From Deltaproteobacteria bacterium (GTDB lineage: Bacteria; Desulfobacterota; Desulfarculia; Adiutricales; Adiutricaceae), in contig JAITQT010000167.1 of the NCBI GenBank assembly GCA_031288745.1, forward strand, positions 1 through 6,909: a stretch of 6,909 nt of DNA, in the 5' to 3' direction. The notes under the pieces are model-generated. The model saw only the letters and a program-made list of their open reading frames with translations. It searched no databases and was not told the origin of the DNA. Numbering within the stretch: the first letter of the stretch is position 1; each line of letters begins with the position of its first letter. Position numbers and translations under genes: made by a program. Of this stretch, positions 1-5,309 are shown piece by piece.

Positions 1-251
1 GTAAAGGGATTTCTGATGCCGTAGGAAAATTTAGTGACTAAGACCCTATCGCCTTCAAGAAAGGTGGGCACCATGGAGCTGGAGGGAATATGAAAGGCCT
101 GGACGACAAAAGAGCGGATCAAAAGGGCTAAAACAATGGCCACAGAAATGGCCTTACTGTATTCCCAAATTTGAGTCTTCCACGGAATGGGTTGTGCTTT
201 AGAGGAGGAGGTGAGGCTAACCAGCTCCTTTTTTTTGGCCAAATTCTTCAT
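1..251 (-). CDS. lepB: Signal peptidase I, N-terminal part (cut by window start)
   Basis: Reverse-strand reading gives 83 residues and then leaves the window. Residues 1-30 are a charged, Lys-rich cytoplasmic head. Residues 31-50 (YSKAISVAIVLALLIRSFVV) form the membrane anchor. Residues 55-60 read IPSSSM, the family's box B, where Ser59 just before Met is the expected catalytic serine, followed by VPTFLEGDRVLVTKFSYG. Type I signal peptidase removes signal peptides from exported proteins on the outer face of the inner membrane with a Ser-Lys dyad; the Lys and later boxes lie outside the window. The ATG at 251 has no Shine-Dalgarno. An in-frame TTG six codons upstream (267-269) has GGAG at 275-278, five bases away, and may be the true start. 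The gene is divergent from everything else here. Identification is firm; only the start is uncertain. Confidence 0.9.
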   Translation of the reverse strand, partial: MKNLAKKKELVSLTSSSKAQPIPWKTQIWEYSKAISVAIVLALLIRSFVVQAFHIPSSSMVPTFLEGDRVLVTKFSYGIRNPF

Positions 252-269
252 AATTTCAGCGAACGTCAA

Positions 270-526
270 ATTGTCTCCAAATAAAAATAAGGACTATAAA
301 TTGCGTTTAACTAAACCTTAGACAAAATCTAGCTCAGGCTGAAGTAGAATAAGTGGCGAGCCAGGCCAGACCAAAATTTAAACTTTATGATTTTACCTTA
401 GAGAGGCTCTAAAGTCTAGACGAAGAAAATTAAAATCCTTCGAATTAGCCTGCTAAGTAAATGGCTATCAATACGCCTAAGCGGATGGAATAATGGTAAC
501 AGTTCACCAAGTCTTTTTTTCGCCAC
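270..526. other. Intergenic stretch without a recognisable gene
   Basis: This is the upstream side of lepB. Both strands have frequent stops and I see no protein motif. The only structure noted is a short perfect inverted repeat at 398-412 (TTAGAG, three-base loop, CTCTAA) and the palindrome GTCTAGAC at 414-421. No convincing promoter for lepB was found. The sequence GTTCACCAAG near 501-510 resembles the inverse of CTTGTGAAC at 845-853, so it might be the outer end of the R1 repeat, but this cannot be tested because the second copy leaves the window. Confidence 0.5.
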
Positions 527-643
527 GTTGTGGCTGGTAGCGACTTTCGAGTTGTAATTAAGTTTTAGCATACCCTTAAGTTCTTCACATTAGTTCTTTT
601 AACGTTTCTACTTAGCTCTCTGCTTCAACAATATATTTTAACT

Positions 644-757
644 TTGATCGAAGCGCAAAAATCTCTTAAAAGCACAATAGTCTAAAAAATTAACTAGTGA
701 TAAGAATATGTTACAAATTTAAAGACTGATAAAGGGGACTTTTTGCGCTTCGATCAA
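644..757. mobile_element. MITE-like 114-bp insertion nested in repeat R1
   Basis: The segment begins TTGATCGAAGCGCAAAAA (644-661) and ends with its exact reverse complement (740-757), an 18-bp perfect terminal inverted repeat around an AT-rich core without an open frame. The other copy of the surrounding repeat (R2) lacks it and has a ten-base sequence, TTCATATTAA, at the equivalent place. It is therefore an insertion in R1 or an excision with a footprint in R2. No clear target-site duplication is visible. The structure fits a miniature inverted-repeat element moved in trans by an unknown transposase; as RNA it would fold into a long hairpin. Confidence 0.7.
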
Positions 758-845
758 TGTTAAAATTACTAAGCTCCTATAGGGGGTTACATTGTTGCGG
801 GATGTGTCGTCCCTTTCAATAGGCTTGGCACCGCAGCGTTCTCTC

Positions 846-883
846 TTGTGAACGGGCCCTTAAACGTTCACATTTGTGAACGG
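846..883 (+). repeat. TTGTGAACGG direct repeats with internal hairpin
   Basis: TTGTGAACGG occurs at 846-855 and again at 874-883. Between them, CGTTCACA (865-872) is the exact inverse of TGTGAACG (847-854), giving an 8-bp stem with a ten-base loop. The R2 copy has only one such unit (around 6685-6693), consistent with loss by recombination between the two direct repeats. The same ten bases occur once more at 1990-1999. Confidence 0.7.
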
Positions 884-1036
884 ACACAAATAATGAAATC
901 TAAGAGAGACTCATGACGAGCCTAAATGGATGCTGTCTTAATGATAGGCCGCTCTCGCCTTTCGAGCTAGGATATGCGATAATATCATTAAATAGTTTTT
1001 TTTAGTTGACTTTATTACCTATCATTGGCTGCCCAG

Positions 1037-1215
1037 AAAAAGGTAATCTCCTAGGATTTAAGCGGAATTTAGGCGCTAGATTGTGGTTACGATAATAAAG
1101 TCGATTTAAATGGACCACAGAAGCCAGCCAACGAAACGCTAAGCCCCCTTCTAAGAGACTTGAAGGCCTTCCCTAAACAGGCTCTGTAGCAATCTCCTTG
1201 CTTCAGGGAAGGGAG
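1037..1215 (+). pseudogene. 3' remnant of an IS605-type tnpB with right-end hairpin
   Basis: Reading 1082-1111 gives CGYDNKVDLN, which resembles the end of the TnpB zinc ribbon (CG) and the start of the RuvC-III block (normally D-x-N-A-A-x-N-I). Just upstream, with frameshifts, are AAAGGTAAT and TTTAGGCGC, matching the better preserved TnpB relic at 4008-4043. The DNA aligns with 4008-4230, except that about 65 bases after the Asp codon are missing here. The tail encodes LRDLKAFPKQAL before a stop. At 1194-1215, CTCCTT pairs with AAGGGAG, a hairpin of the kind at IS605-family right ends. A competing perfect 8-bp stem pairs 1167-1174 (CCTTCCCT) with 1205-1212. No left end or tnpA was found for this copy, so it is a fragment. 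It ends 34 bp before the next gene. Confidence 0.65.
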
Positions 1216-1249
1216 GAAGCCAAACAAAAAAAATTGATAAGGAAAGATT

Positions 1250-1534
1250 ATGTCCGATAACTATTTTGATTCTTCCACTATTTCTGAGGAAGAGGCCAGG
1301 CAAGCCTTAGAAGATCCGGTTAAGGGCTCTTTAAGGGTCTTAAAATTACTCGGAAAACAAATCGATGTCTATCAAACCCAGCTGACTAACGGGGCCGATA
1401 AATTAGAGGTCAAAAACCCATTTGAACAAGTGGCGGCTCAGACCGCTCTCGAAGGCTTTTTGGCCGAAATGAAATCCCTTGGCATTGAGACCCGCGATAT
1501 TAAGATAGTTAAACCCAAAGCCGCCTTTAAGTAG
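1250..1534 (+). CDS. Unrecognised small protein, 94 aa
   Basis: I do not recognise this family. The protein is soluble-looking, with an acidic N-terminus (SEEEARQALEDP, residues 12-23), then a stretch likely to be helical (GSLRVLKLLGKQIDVYQ, about 26-42), a middle with NPFEQVAAQTALEGFLAEM (about 56-74) and a Lys-rich end (KIVKPKAAFK). There is no signal peptide, membrane segment or cysteine. The ATG has AAGGAAAG upstream at sensible spacing. Codon choice (TTA, GCC, AAA, TTT) resembles the neighbouring real genes, and a strong terminator follows, so it is probably a genuine single-gene unit. It starts just after the right end of a decayed IS605-type remnant, so its original promoter may have been displaced. 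Function unknown. Confidence 0.75.
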   Translation: MSDNYFDSSTISEEEARQALEDPVKGSLRVLKLLGKQIDVYQTQLTNGADKLEVKNPFEQVAAQTALEGFLAEMKSLGIETRDIKIVKPKAAFK

Positions 1535-1565
1535 TCTTCCCCCTAAGTTTAGCCTTAAGATAAGG

Positions 1566-1596
1566 GCTAAGCTCAAAGAGTTAGCTAGCTTTTTTG
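1566..1596 (+). terminator. Rho-independent terminator of the 94-aa gene
   Basis: GCTAAGCTC (1566-1574) pairs with GAGTTAGC (1578-1585) around an AAA loop, with one bulged G. A run of six T follows at 1590-1595. It lies 32 bp after the stop codon. An upstream stem, TTAGCC with GGCTAA at about 1550-1570, partly competes with it. Confidence 0.65.
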
Positions 1597-1599
1597 TTT

Positions 1600-1830
1600 T
1601 GGGCTGGCTATGGATAGTATTGTGTTTTTTTATATATAATTAGACAAAATATAAAGATGTAGATGTAAAAAGAGCTTAATATTTTAATAAAATATTATTT
1701 TTATAATTTAAGTGTATATTATTTGAATAAAATTATTATACATAACTTTTTCGTTTAGTATTTTAAAAATATATCAGAATAAGCGATTTTTTTAACTAAG
1801 TTAAAAAGTAATCGTTAATAAGGCCTCTTC
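1600..1830. other. Very AT-rich stretch with inverted repeats, no gene
   Basis: Composition drops sharply to mostly A and T, with stops in every frame. It holds a perfect inverted repeat AATATTTT-AAT-AAAATATT at 1678-1696. A longer one at 1784-1814 has CGATT pairing with AATCG outside and TTTTTAAC with GTTAAAAA inside around a TAA loop. The second could be a bidirectional terminator or an element end. There is no set of repeated boxes that would mark a replication origin. Confidence 0.5.
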
Positions 1831-1834
1831 AAGA

Positions 1835-2240
1835 GCTTGTTTGCCCCCTCTCGCTCGACTGAACAAAGGCCTAATCTGGGCTAATGGGTGAGCTTCCCCT
1901 CGCAATCATAAAAATCCATTAACATCAACCTTACAGAGCATAGAATGCGCTGCTAAAATCTCAAATCGCGGCAGGCCTCCAGGAAGGGCTTGTGAACGGT
2001 TGTGTTAAAAAAGTGCTAGCTGAAAGCGTAGTTAATACAGTCTATCGACATTATAGCTTGAAACCAGGTAAAAACAGGATGGTTGAGCCAATAAACATCG
2101 CAACCTTTATATTTCTACACCAGCGAATATTCAATTATATCTCCTCTCTTCGTTGATCGTCTAGGATGGGTGTGATAAACTCTATCTTTTGTATTTCCGG
2201 ACTGCGGCTGAAAAATTCTATTCTGGCCCGAAGCGAAAAG
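1835..2240. other. Intergenic stretch with one unassigned open frame
   Basis: Base composition returns to that of coding DNA after 1835, but no protein family is recognisable. The plus-strand frame from about 1938 to the TGA at 2154-2156 is open for about 72 codons. A GTG at 1992 lies close to AGGAAGG and would give a 54-aa product containing VLAESVVNTVYRHYSLKPGK. Other frames on both strands also have open runs here. This may be decayed coding DNA or chance. A single copy of TTGTGAACGG, the motif at the R1 edge, lies at 1990-1999. Confidence 0.35.
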
Positions 2241-2245
2241 AGCTT

Positions 2246-2281
2246 AGCCCCATTGGGGCTTAAATGCCTAAAATGGGGGCT
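2246..2281 (+). promoter_or_regulatory. Mutually exclusive hairpins upstream of cvpA
   Basis: AGCCCC (2246-2251) can pair with GGGGCT (2255-2260) across a three-base loop. Alternatively AGCCCCATT (2246-2254) can pair with AATGGGGGCT (2272-2281) with one bulged base. The two folds cannot coexist, which is the geometry of an attenuator or simple RNA switch, but no T tract or leader peptide follows. A weak promoter-like pair, TTGGGG at 2281-2286 and TATTAT at 2303-2308 with a 16-base spacer, lies just downstream and would leave these hairpins untranscribed. Regulatory meaning is speculative. Confidence 0.25.
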
Positions 2282-2437
2282 TGGGGTTAATTGCCCTGGG
2301 CGTATTATCAATAAAAATATAGGGCCCGTGTGGGCGTTATAAACATAAGGAAGGCCTCTTAAACTTAACCTCTTATGGGGAGAAAAAGACGCCTTCCCCC
2401 TGGATTAAGCCCCGGGGATCTCCTGGCGAGGAAGAAG

Positions 2438-3241
2438 ATGAGCGCCCTGGATATCGCCTTAACCGTTATATTGTCTTATTTCCTTATTAGGGGAGTGTTC
2501 CGCGGCCTGGTTAAAGAGGTGGTGGGGATATTAGGATTGTTCGTGGCTTTTTGGGCCGCCAGTGTCTATTGGCAGGCCGGGGCCGATCAACTTAAGCCCG
2601 TGTTAGATAAAGAGAGCTATAGGGCGGTATTAAGCTTTATAGTTATTTACATGATCGTTTATTTTCTAGTGGGCTTAATGTCTATCTTCGTTGATAAGAT
2701 AGTTAAAATTACCATAACCCCTTTGTGCAGCGGCTTACTCGGCGGTATAGTGGGTTTATTAAAGGGCGTGGTGCTTTGCTTAATTTTACTAGCAGCTACC
2801 ACCGCTTTTTTAAAGCCCGACCATATTTTTTACACCGACTCGGTGGGTTGGAAAACCTTAAAGCCTTTTTGCGAGCGGATCAAAAGTTGGGTGCCGGAAA
2901 AATTGCGTAGACTGATGGCTCAGAGCGCCAACTCTTTTACCCAAGAACTGCCTGTGGCCCAGCCTAGAGAGCAAAGGCGGCCGTTGCCTAATCCTGCGGA
3001 GGGATTATCGACCCCAGTTATTCTACCCACCGATTACGCTTCCCTTCAAGCGCTAGCCAAAGCCCATCCTGAGCTAATTAGTCCGGCCTGGCTCGAAAAA
3101 ATAGCCTCGGTGGCCCCCGAGGCAGTTGATTCGGAGTTTTTAAGAAAGTTTGCTAGCGAAAACGCCGCACTCTTTACTCCACGCTCGCGAGATAACGAGC
3201 GCGTGCCTCCACCAACTTGGCCTCGACAGGCCACCGATTAG
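2438..3241 (+). CDS. cvpA: CvpA-family inner-membrane protein with long C-terminal tail
   Basis: The start at 2438 (MSALDIALTVIL) is chosen because CvpA proteins begin with such a first helix and GAGGAAGAAG lies directly upstream. An in-frame ATG at 2375 would add 21 residues with no ribosome site. Of 267 residues, four hydrophobic helices lie at about 3-21, 25-44, 62-84 and 98-125. RGVFRGLVKEV between helices 1 and 2 and the Gly-rich LCSGLLGGIVGLLKG at helix 4 are typical of the family. CvpA was named for colicin V production in E. coli; its exact function is unsettled. The soluble tail of about 140 residues (126-267) is longer than usual and has a Pro-rich segment and a part built on LAKAHPELISPAWLEKIA, which I cannot assign. 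A terminator-like tract follows, then the IS605 relic. Confidence 0.85.
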   Translation: MSALDIALTVILSYFLIRGVFRGLVKEVVGILGLFVAFWAASVYWQAGADQLKPVLDKESYRAVLSFIVIYMIVYFLVGLMSIFVDKIVKITITPLCSGLLGGIVGLLKGVVLCLILLAATTAFLKPDHIFYTDSVGWKTLKPFCERIKSWVPEKLRRLMAQSANSFTQELPVAQPREQRRPLPNPAEGLSTPVILPTDYASLQALAKAHPELISPAWLEKIASVAPEAVDSEFLRKFASENAALFTPRSRDNERVPPPTWPRQATD

Positions 3242-3332
3242 CCTCCCTGTAGCGATCGCTCCTCACATAAAGCGGCTTATCGCAGCCAATCTAGCCGCTA
3301 AACTGTTGGCTAGAGTTGTAACAGTAAAAGTT

Positions 3333-3381
3333 CCCTTAGCCACGATAGGTTTTAGGCCTAAGTTTAAGGGGGCTTTTTTTT
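3333..3381 (+). terminator. Possible terminator downstream of cvpA
   Basis: GGGGGC is followed by eight T (3374-3381). CCCTTA (3333-3338) can pair with TAAGGG (3365-3370) across a 26-base loop containing the palindrome TTAGGCCTAA. The T tract is convincing; the stem is weak and may have decayed. It lies about 95-140 bp after the cvpA stop and directly before the left end of the IS605 relic. Confidence 0.4.
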
Positions 3382-3400
3382 ATATATTTACTAGGAAGCA

Positions 3401-3430
3401 CCGGTAAACTCTGTCCTTCATGGTGGGGAT
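3401..3430 (+). repeat. Left-end hairpin region of the IS605 relic
   Basis: CCGGTAAACTCTGTCC, then TTCAT, then GGTGGGGAT resembles the left ends of IS605-family elements, where a GC-rich stem with a TTCA-type loop is recognised as single-stranded DNA by TnpA. The stem here is eroded: only some pairs (CC with GG next to the loop) are still Watson-Crick. The match is from memory of the family, not a database search. Confidence 0.5.
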
Positions 3431-3472
3431 ATAAGGCGCATTTAGGTTTGAATCTAGTTTTCATTTCGGAAC

Positions 3473-3790
3473 TCTTTGTTTTTTGATGTACTAGCGTAAA
3501 ATTTAAAGCGGCGCTCCGCCGTAGCTTCCCGCTCAATAATTTGATGATCAAAGAGAGCCGTCCAACTAGTTTGTCAAAACTCTAGGCTTTTGTTTCGGCG
3601 ATTAAGCCCATCTGGAAACTCCTTTTAGGCTCTTAACTACACCAGAGCCAGTGACTTTTGGTGGATAAAGAACCAGAAGATGAACCTGGTCATTGTCACT
3701 ATTAAACTCAATTAACGTTCATAAAGATCATTTGAACAAATCCTCGATTATGACCAGCAAAAACTGCGTTATCGTTGTAGTTGAGAGCTT
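3473..3790 (-). pseudogene. tnpA: tnpA pseudogene, IS200/IS605 Y1 transposase
   Basis: Reverse-strand reading of 3674-3711 gives LIEFNSDNDQVHLL and then LYPPKV and VKSLKGVS, against the family pattern ELxEFNGExDHVHLLxxYPPK...SLKGVSSR. After a frameshift, 3476-3547 reads SSNY-stop-AGSYGGAPL-stop-ILR-stop-YIKKQ, against SPSYFAxSxGGAPLxxIxQYIExQ. The catalytic Tyr of QYI (3488-3490) survives, but its Gln is now a stop and the first His of the HUH motif is Gln (3686-3688). The N-terminus is barely readable: YNDNAVF near 3759-3779 may be the old YRRKxVF. At least three in-frame stops and two frameshifts make it clearly dead. TnpA would cut and rejoin single-stranded element ends. It is divergent from the tnpB relic. 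Confidence 0.85.
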
Positions 3791-3835
3791 AGAATTAAAA
3801 ACAGGTCTAATTTCTCCTCGTAAACGTTGGGGGAA

Positions 3836-4109
3836 CCTAGACGGTACCTGAAGGCTAAGCGCGACCATAACAAGGCTTTCCTAGAATTGGGCTTAGGGCT
3901 TATTTGCGCGCATGGCTGACTCCAAATTGAAAAAGAAAGGCTCAAAGTTAATAAAAGTTTAGGCCATGTAGAGAGGCTAAAAATGTTTGAAGGGTGGTTA
4001 TACGTAAAGAGGTAATCGCCCCTCTTAAGTCTAATTTAGGTGCTTAGCTTTTGGTTACGAAAATAGAGCTGATTTAGTAGGCGCTGTAAATATTTTCACG
4101 GCCGGGTAG
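3836..4109 (+). pseudogene. tnpB: tnpB pseudogene, IS605 OrfB with central deletion
   Basis: Two TnpB pieces are fused. From 3836, PRRYLKAKRDHNKAFLELG, one TGA (3917-3919), LQIEKERLKVNKSLGHV and ERLKMFEG match the N-terminal region, where family members have FKxKRDHxxxF and then K-LGxVxxRExLxFEG. From 4008 in another frame, RGNRPS-stop-V-stop-FRCLAFGYE and NRADLVGAVNIFTAG match the C-terminal zinc ribbon (family CxxCG; the second Cys is now Phe) and the RuvC-III block, whose Asp (4071-4073) is kept. The first ~70 residues and the middle, with the first two RuvC acidic sites, are missing, and TAG follows at 4107. Intact TnpB is an RNA-guided nuclease; this one cannot act. A readable tail (RYLKAF) reaches about 4190. 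Confidence 0.85.
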
Positions 4110-4206
4110 ATCGCGCTCAAAAGCCTTGAAGGGCCTGACACATATAACCTAACGAAGATGCAACAACCCTCCTAAAGATACTTAAAGGCCTTCCGCTTCT
4201 GCTCAG

Positions 4207-4238
4207 TAGTGATTGCCTTAATTAAGGGAGTATGTCAA
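4207..4238 (+). repeat. Right end of the IS605 relic
   Basis: The 12-bp palindrome CCTTAATTAAGG (4216-4227) followed by GAGTATGTCAA resembles right ends of IS605-family elements, where a short stem precedes GGGGAGTATGTCAA. In intact elements this end is the TnpA substrate and, with the 3' part of tnpB, the source of the guide RNA. The same position in the 1037-1215 remnant carries its counterpart at 1191-1216. Confidence 0.6.
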
Positions 4239-4259
4239 CTGAAACATTGAAACGAAAAA

Positions 4260-5207
4260 ATGTTTTCTAATTTAGCTCCAAATCCCTTTGAGCTATTAAA
4301 AAAATGCCTTGGAATTTTTTCAAGAGCAAAGCCTAAACTAGAGGCTAAAGTTATGTTAGAGCCGCCCCTTGGCCCTTCAAAAGATTCGCAGGCAGCCTTA
4401 AATCGTCTAATTAAGCTTATAGAGTGCTTACTTGACCCAGTAAAAGGTTGCCCGTGGGATAGAGTGCAGACGACTAAATCAATTACGGAAGATTTTTTAG
4501 AGGAGGCCTACGAGCTACGTCAGGCTTTAATTGAAGATAGCGGCCCAGATATTTTAGAAGAGGCAGGCGATTTATCTTTCCTAGTGGTTTTTCTCTCCTT
4601 TTTAACGACCTCAAGTTTTGGCTTTGGGCTAACCCAAATCCTAGATGCGGCAACAGATAAAATGATTATAAGGCACCCGCATGTCTTTAGCTCAACGGAA
4701 AAGCCCCTCGATATTAAGGAGTTTTTTAAGCTTTGGCACTCTATTAAGAGGGCGGCTAAGCCCAAAAACGGGGTTTTAGACAGCGTCCCTACGGCCTTAC
4801 CGGCCTTGACCCGCTGCCACCGCTTAGCCCAAAAGGCGGGTCGAGCTGGCTTTGATTTTCCTTCGGCCGCCGAGGCCCGTTTGGCCATCTCGGCCGAACT
4901 TGAAGAACTAGACCAGGAACTGCAAAAGATCTCTTTAAGTGCTGAAACTAAAATAGAAGATCCTCTAATTAAGGAAAGAGTAGCCCATGAAATCGGGGAT
5001 TTACTTGCTTCCATATGTAATTTATCTAGGATATTGGGCCTTTCGGCGGAAAAGGCCTTAAATAGCCACAATCAACGCTTTATTAGCCGCTTTAGGTTTA
5101 TAGAGGGGGTCTTGGCCCAAAAGGGGCTAAAGCCTGAGGAAGTCTCGGCCCAAGAGCTAGAGAGACTTTGGACAGAAGCTAAAAAAGCCGAAAAAGGTTC
5201 AAATTAA
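4260..5207 (+). CDS. mazG: Nucleoside triphosphate pyrophosphohydrolase MazG
   Basis: MazG hydrolyses NTPs and dNTPs to the monophosphate and pyrophosphate in the cytosol, clearing aberrant nucleotides and in some bacteria affecting ppGpp. Signature GCPWDRVQT lies at residues 63-71. The first MazG domain has the metal-binding pattern EEAYE (81-85) with ExxD (101-104), and RHPHVF follows at 138-143. The second has ELEEL (213-217), EIGDLL (244-249) and the typical ALNSHNQRFISRFRFIE (266-282). At 315 residues it is longer than the E. coli enzyme (263). The excess is partly N-terminal: ATG 4260 has no Shine-Dalgarno, while Met32 (4353) has GAGG eight bases upstream and gives a family-like N-terminus, so 4353 may be the real start. 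The longer frame is given because it is open throughout. The IS605 right end lies 21 bp upstream. Confidence 0.9.
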   Translation: MFSNLAPNPFELLKKCLGIFSRAKPKLEAKVMLEPPLGPSKDSQAALNRLIKLIECLLDPVKGCPWDRVQTTKSITEDFLEEAYELRQALIEDSGPDILEEAGDLSFLVVFLSFLTTSSFGFGLTQILDAATDKMIIRHPHVFSSTEKPLDIKEFFKLWHSIKRAAKPKNGVLDSVPTALPALTRCHRLAQKAGRAGFDFPSAAEARLAISAELEELDQELQKISLSAETKIEDPLIKERVAHEIGDLLASICNLSRILGLSAEKALNSHNQRFISRFRFIEGVLAQKGLKPEEVSAQELERLWTEAKKAEKGSN

Positions 5208-5309
5208 TCTTGAGCGTTTTTAGTAGGTCCCTTTTGCAGCTAAATCCCTTTGGGCCTCCTTGCTTTTTAAGCCTAAATTTTATTTTTTTAGCCTTAAAGG
5301 TGGATTAAG

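Larger units (their letters stand above)
527..887 (+). repeat. Dispersed repeat R1 (inverted partner of R2 at 6681-6909)
   Basis: Read on the plus strand this matches the reverse complement of 6681-6909 over its whole visible length, with scattered substitutions. Shared blocks include CTTTCGAGTTGTAATTAAG, TAAGTTTTAGCATACCCTTAA and GTCCCTTTCAATAGGCTTGG. R1 differs by a nested 114-bp element (644-757) and by about 28 extra bases near its right end (846-883). No open frame spans it. A near-palindrome, GTTGCGG at 794-800 with CCGCAGC at 831-837, brackets the most conserved block. It may be a non-autonomous element or the end of a larger mobile element. Its left boundary is unknown because R2 runs off the window. 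Confidence 0.8.
3392..4238. mobile_element. Decayed IS605-type insertion sequence
   Basis: Parts lie in the order expected for IS605 itself: a left-end hairpin region, tnpA leftward, tnpB rightward, then a right end reading GGGAGTATGTCAA. TTTAC at 3387-3391, just before the left end, matches the kind of short target that IS605-family elements insert next to, with no target duplication. About 850 bp remains, well under the usual length for a tnpA plus tnpB element; the main loss is the centre of tnpB. Both genes carry stops and frameshifts, so it cannot move by itself. It occupies the cvpA-mazG gap and ends 21 bp before the mazG ATG at 4260. Confidence 0.8.

Noticed and set aside
914..1010. 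Short plus-strand frame starting MTSLNGCCLNDRPL
   Set aside because: About 30 codons, poor ribosome site, no motif, in repeat-rich decayed DNA.
1600..1830. Possible replication origin because of AT-richness
   Set aside because: No cluster of DnaA boxes and no dnaA or dnaN nearby.
2725..3234. Small open frames at 2725-2910 (plus) and 3046-3234 (minus)
   Set aside because: Both are contained in cvpA in other frames and have no independent support.
3150..3407. 85-codon plus-strand open frame overlapping the end of cvpA
   Set aside because: Out of frame with cvpA, crosses the terminator-like T tract, no ribosome site or recognisable motif.
3443..3457. tRNA T-arm-like GGTTTGAATC
   Set aside because: The flanking bases do not form a T stem and no other arms are present.
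3336..3551. 71-codon minus-strand open frame
   Set aside because: It overlaps the IS605 left end and the 3' end of the tnpA relic in a different frame; the SSNY...AGSYGGAPL frame is the one with family similarity.
3824..4012. IS110-like transposase C-terminus, suggested by KRDHNKAFLELG
   Set aside because: The following LGHV...ERLKMFEG and the zinc-ribbon piece fit TnpB much better, as does the position opposite tnpA.
4520..5071. 183-codon minus-strand open frame
   Set aside because: It lies wholly antisense to mazG, has low-complexity Ser/Lys-rich text and no family motif; mazG is certain.
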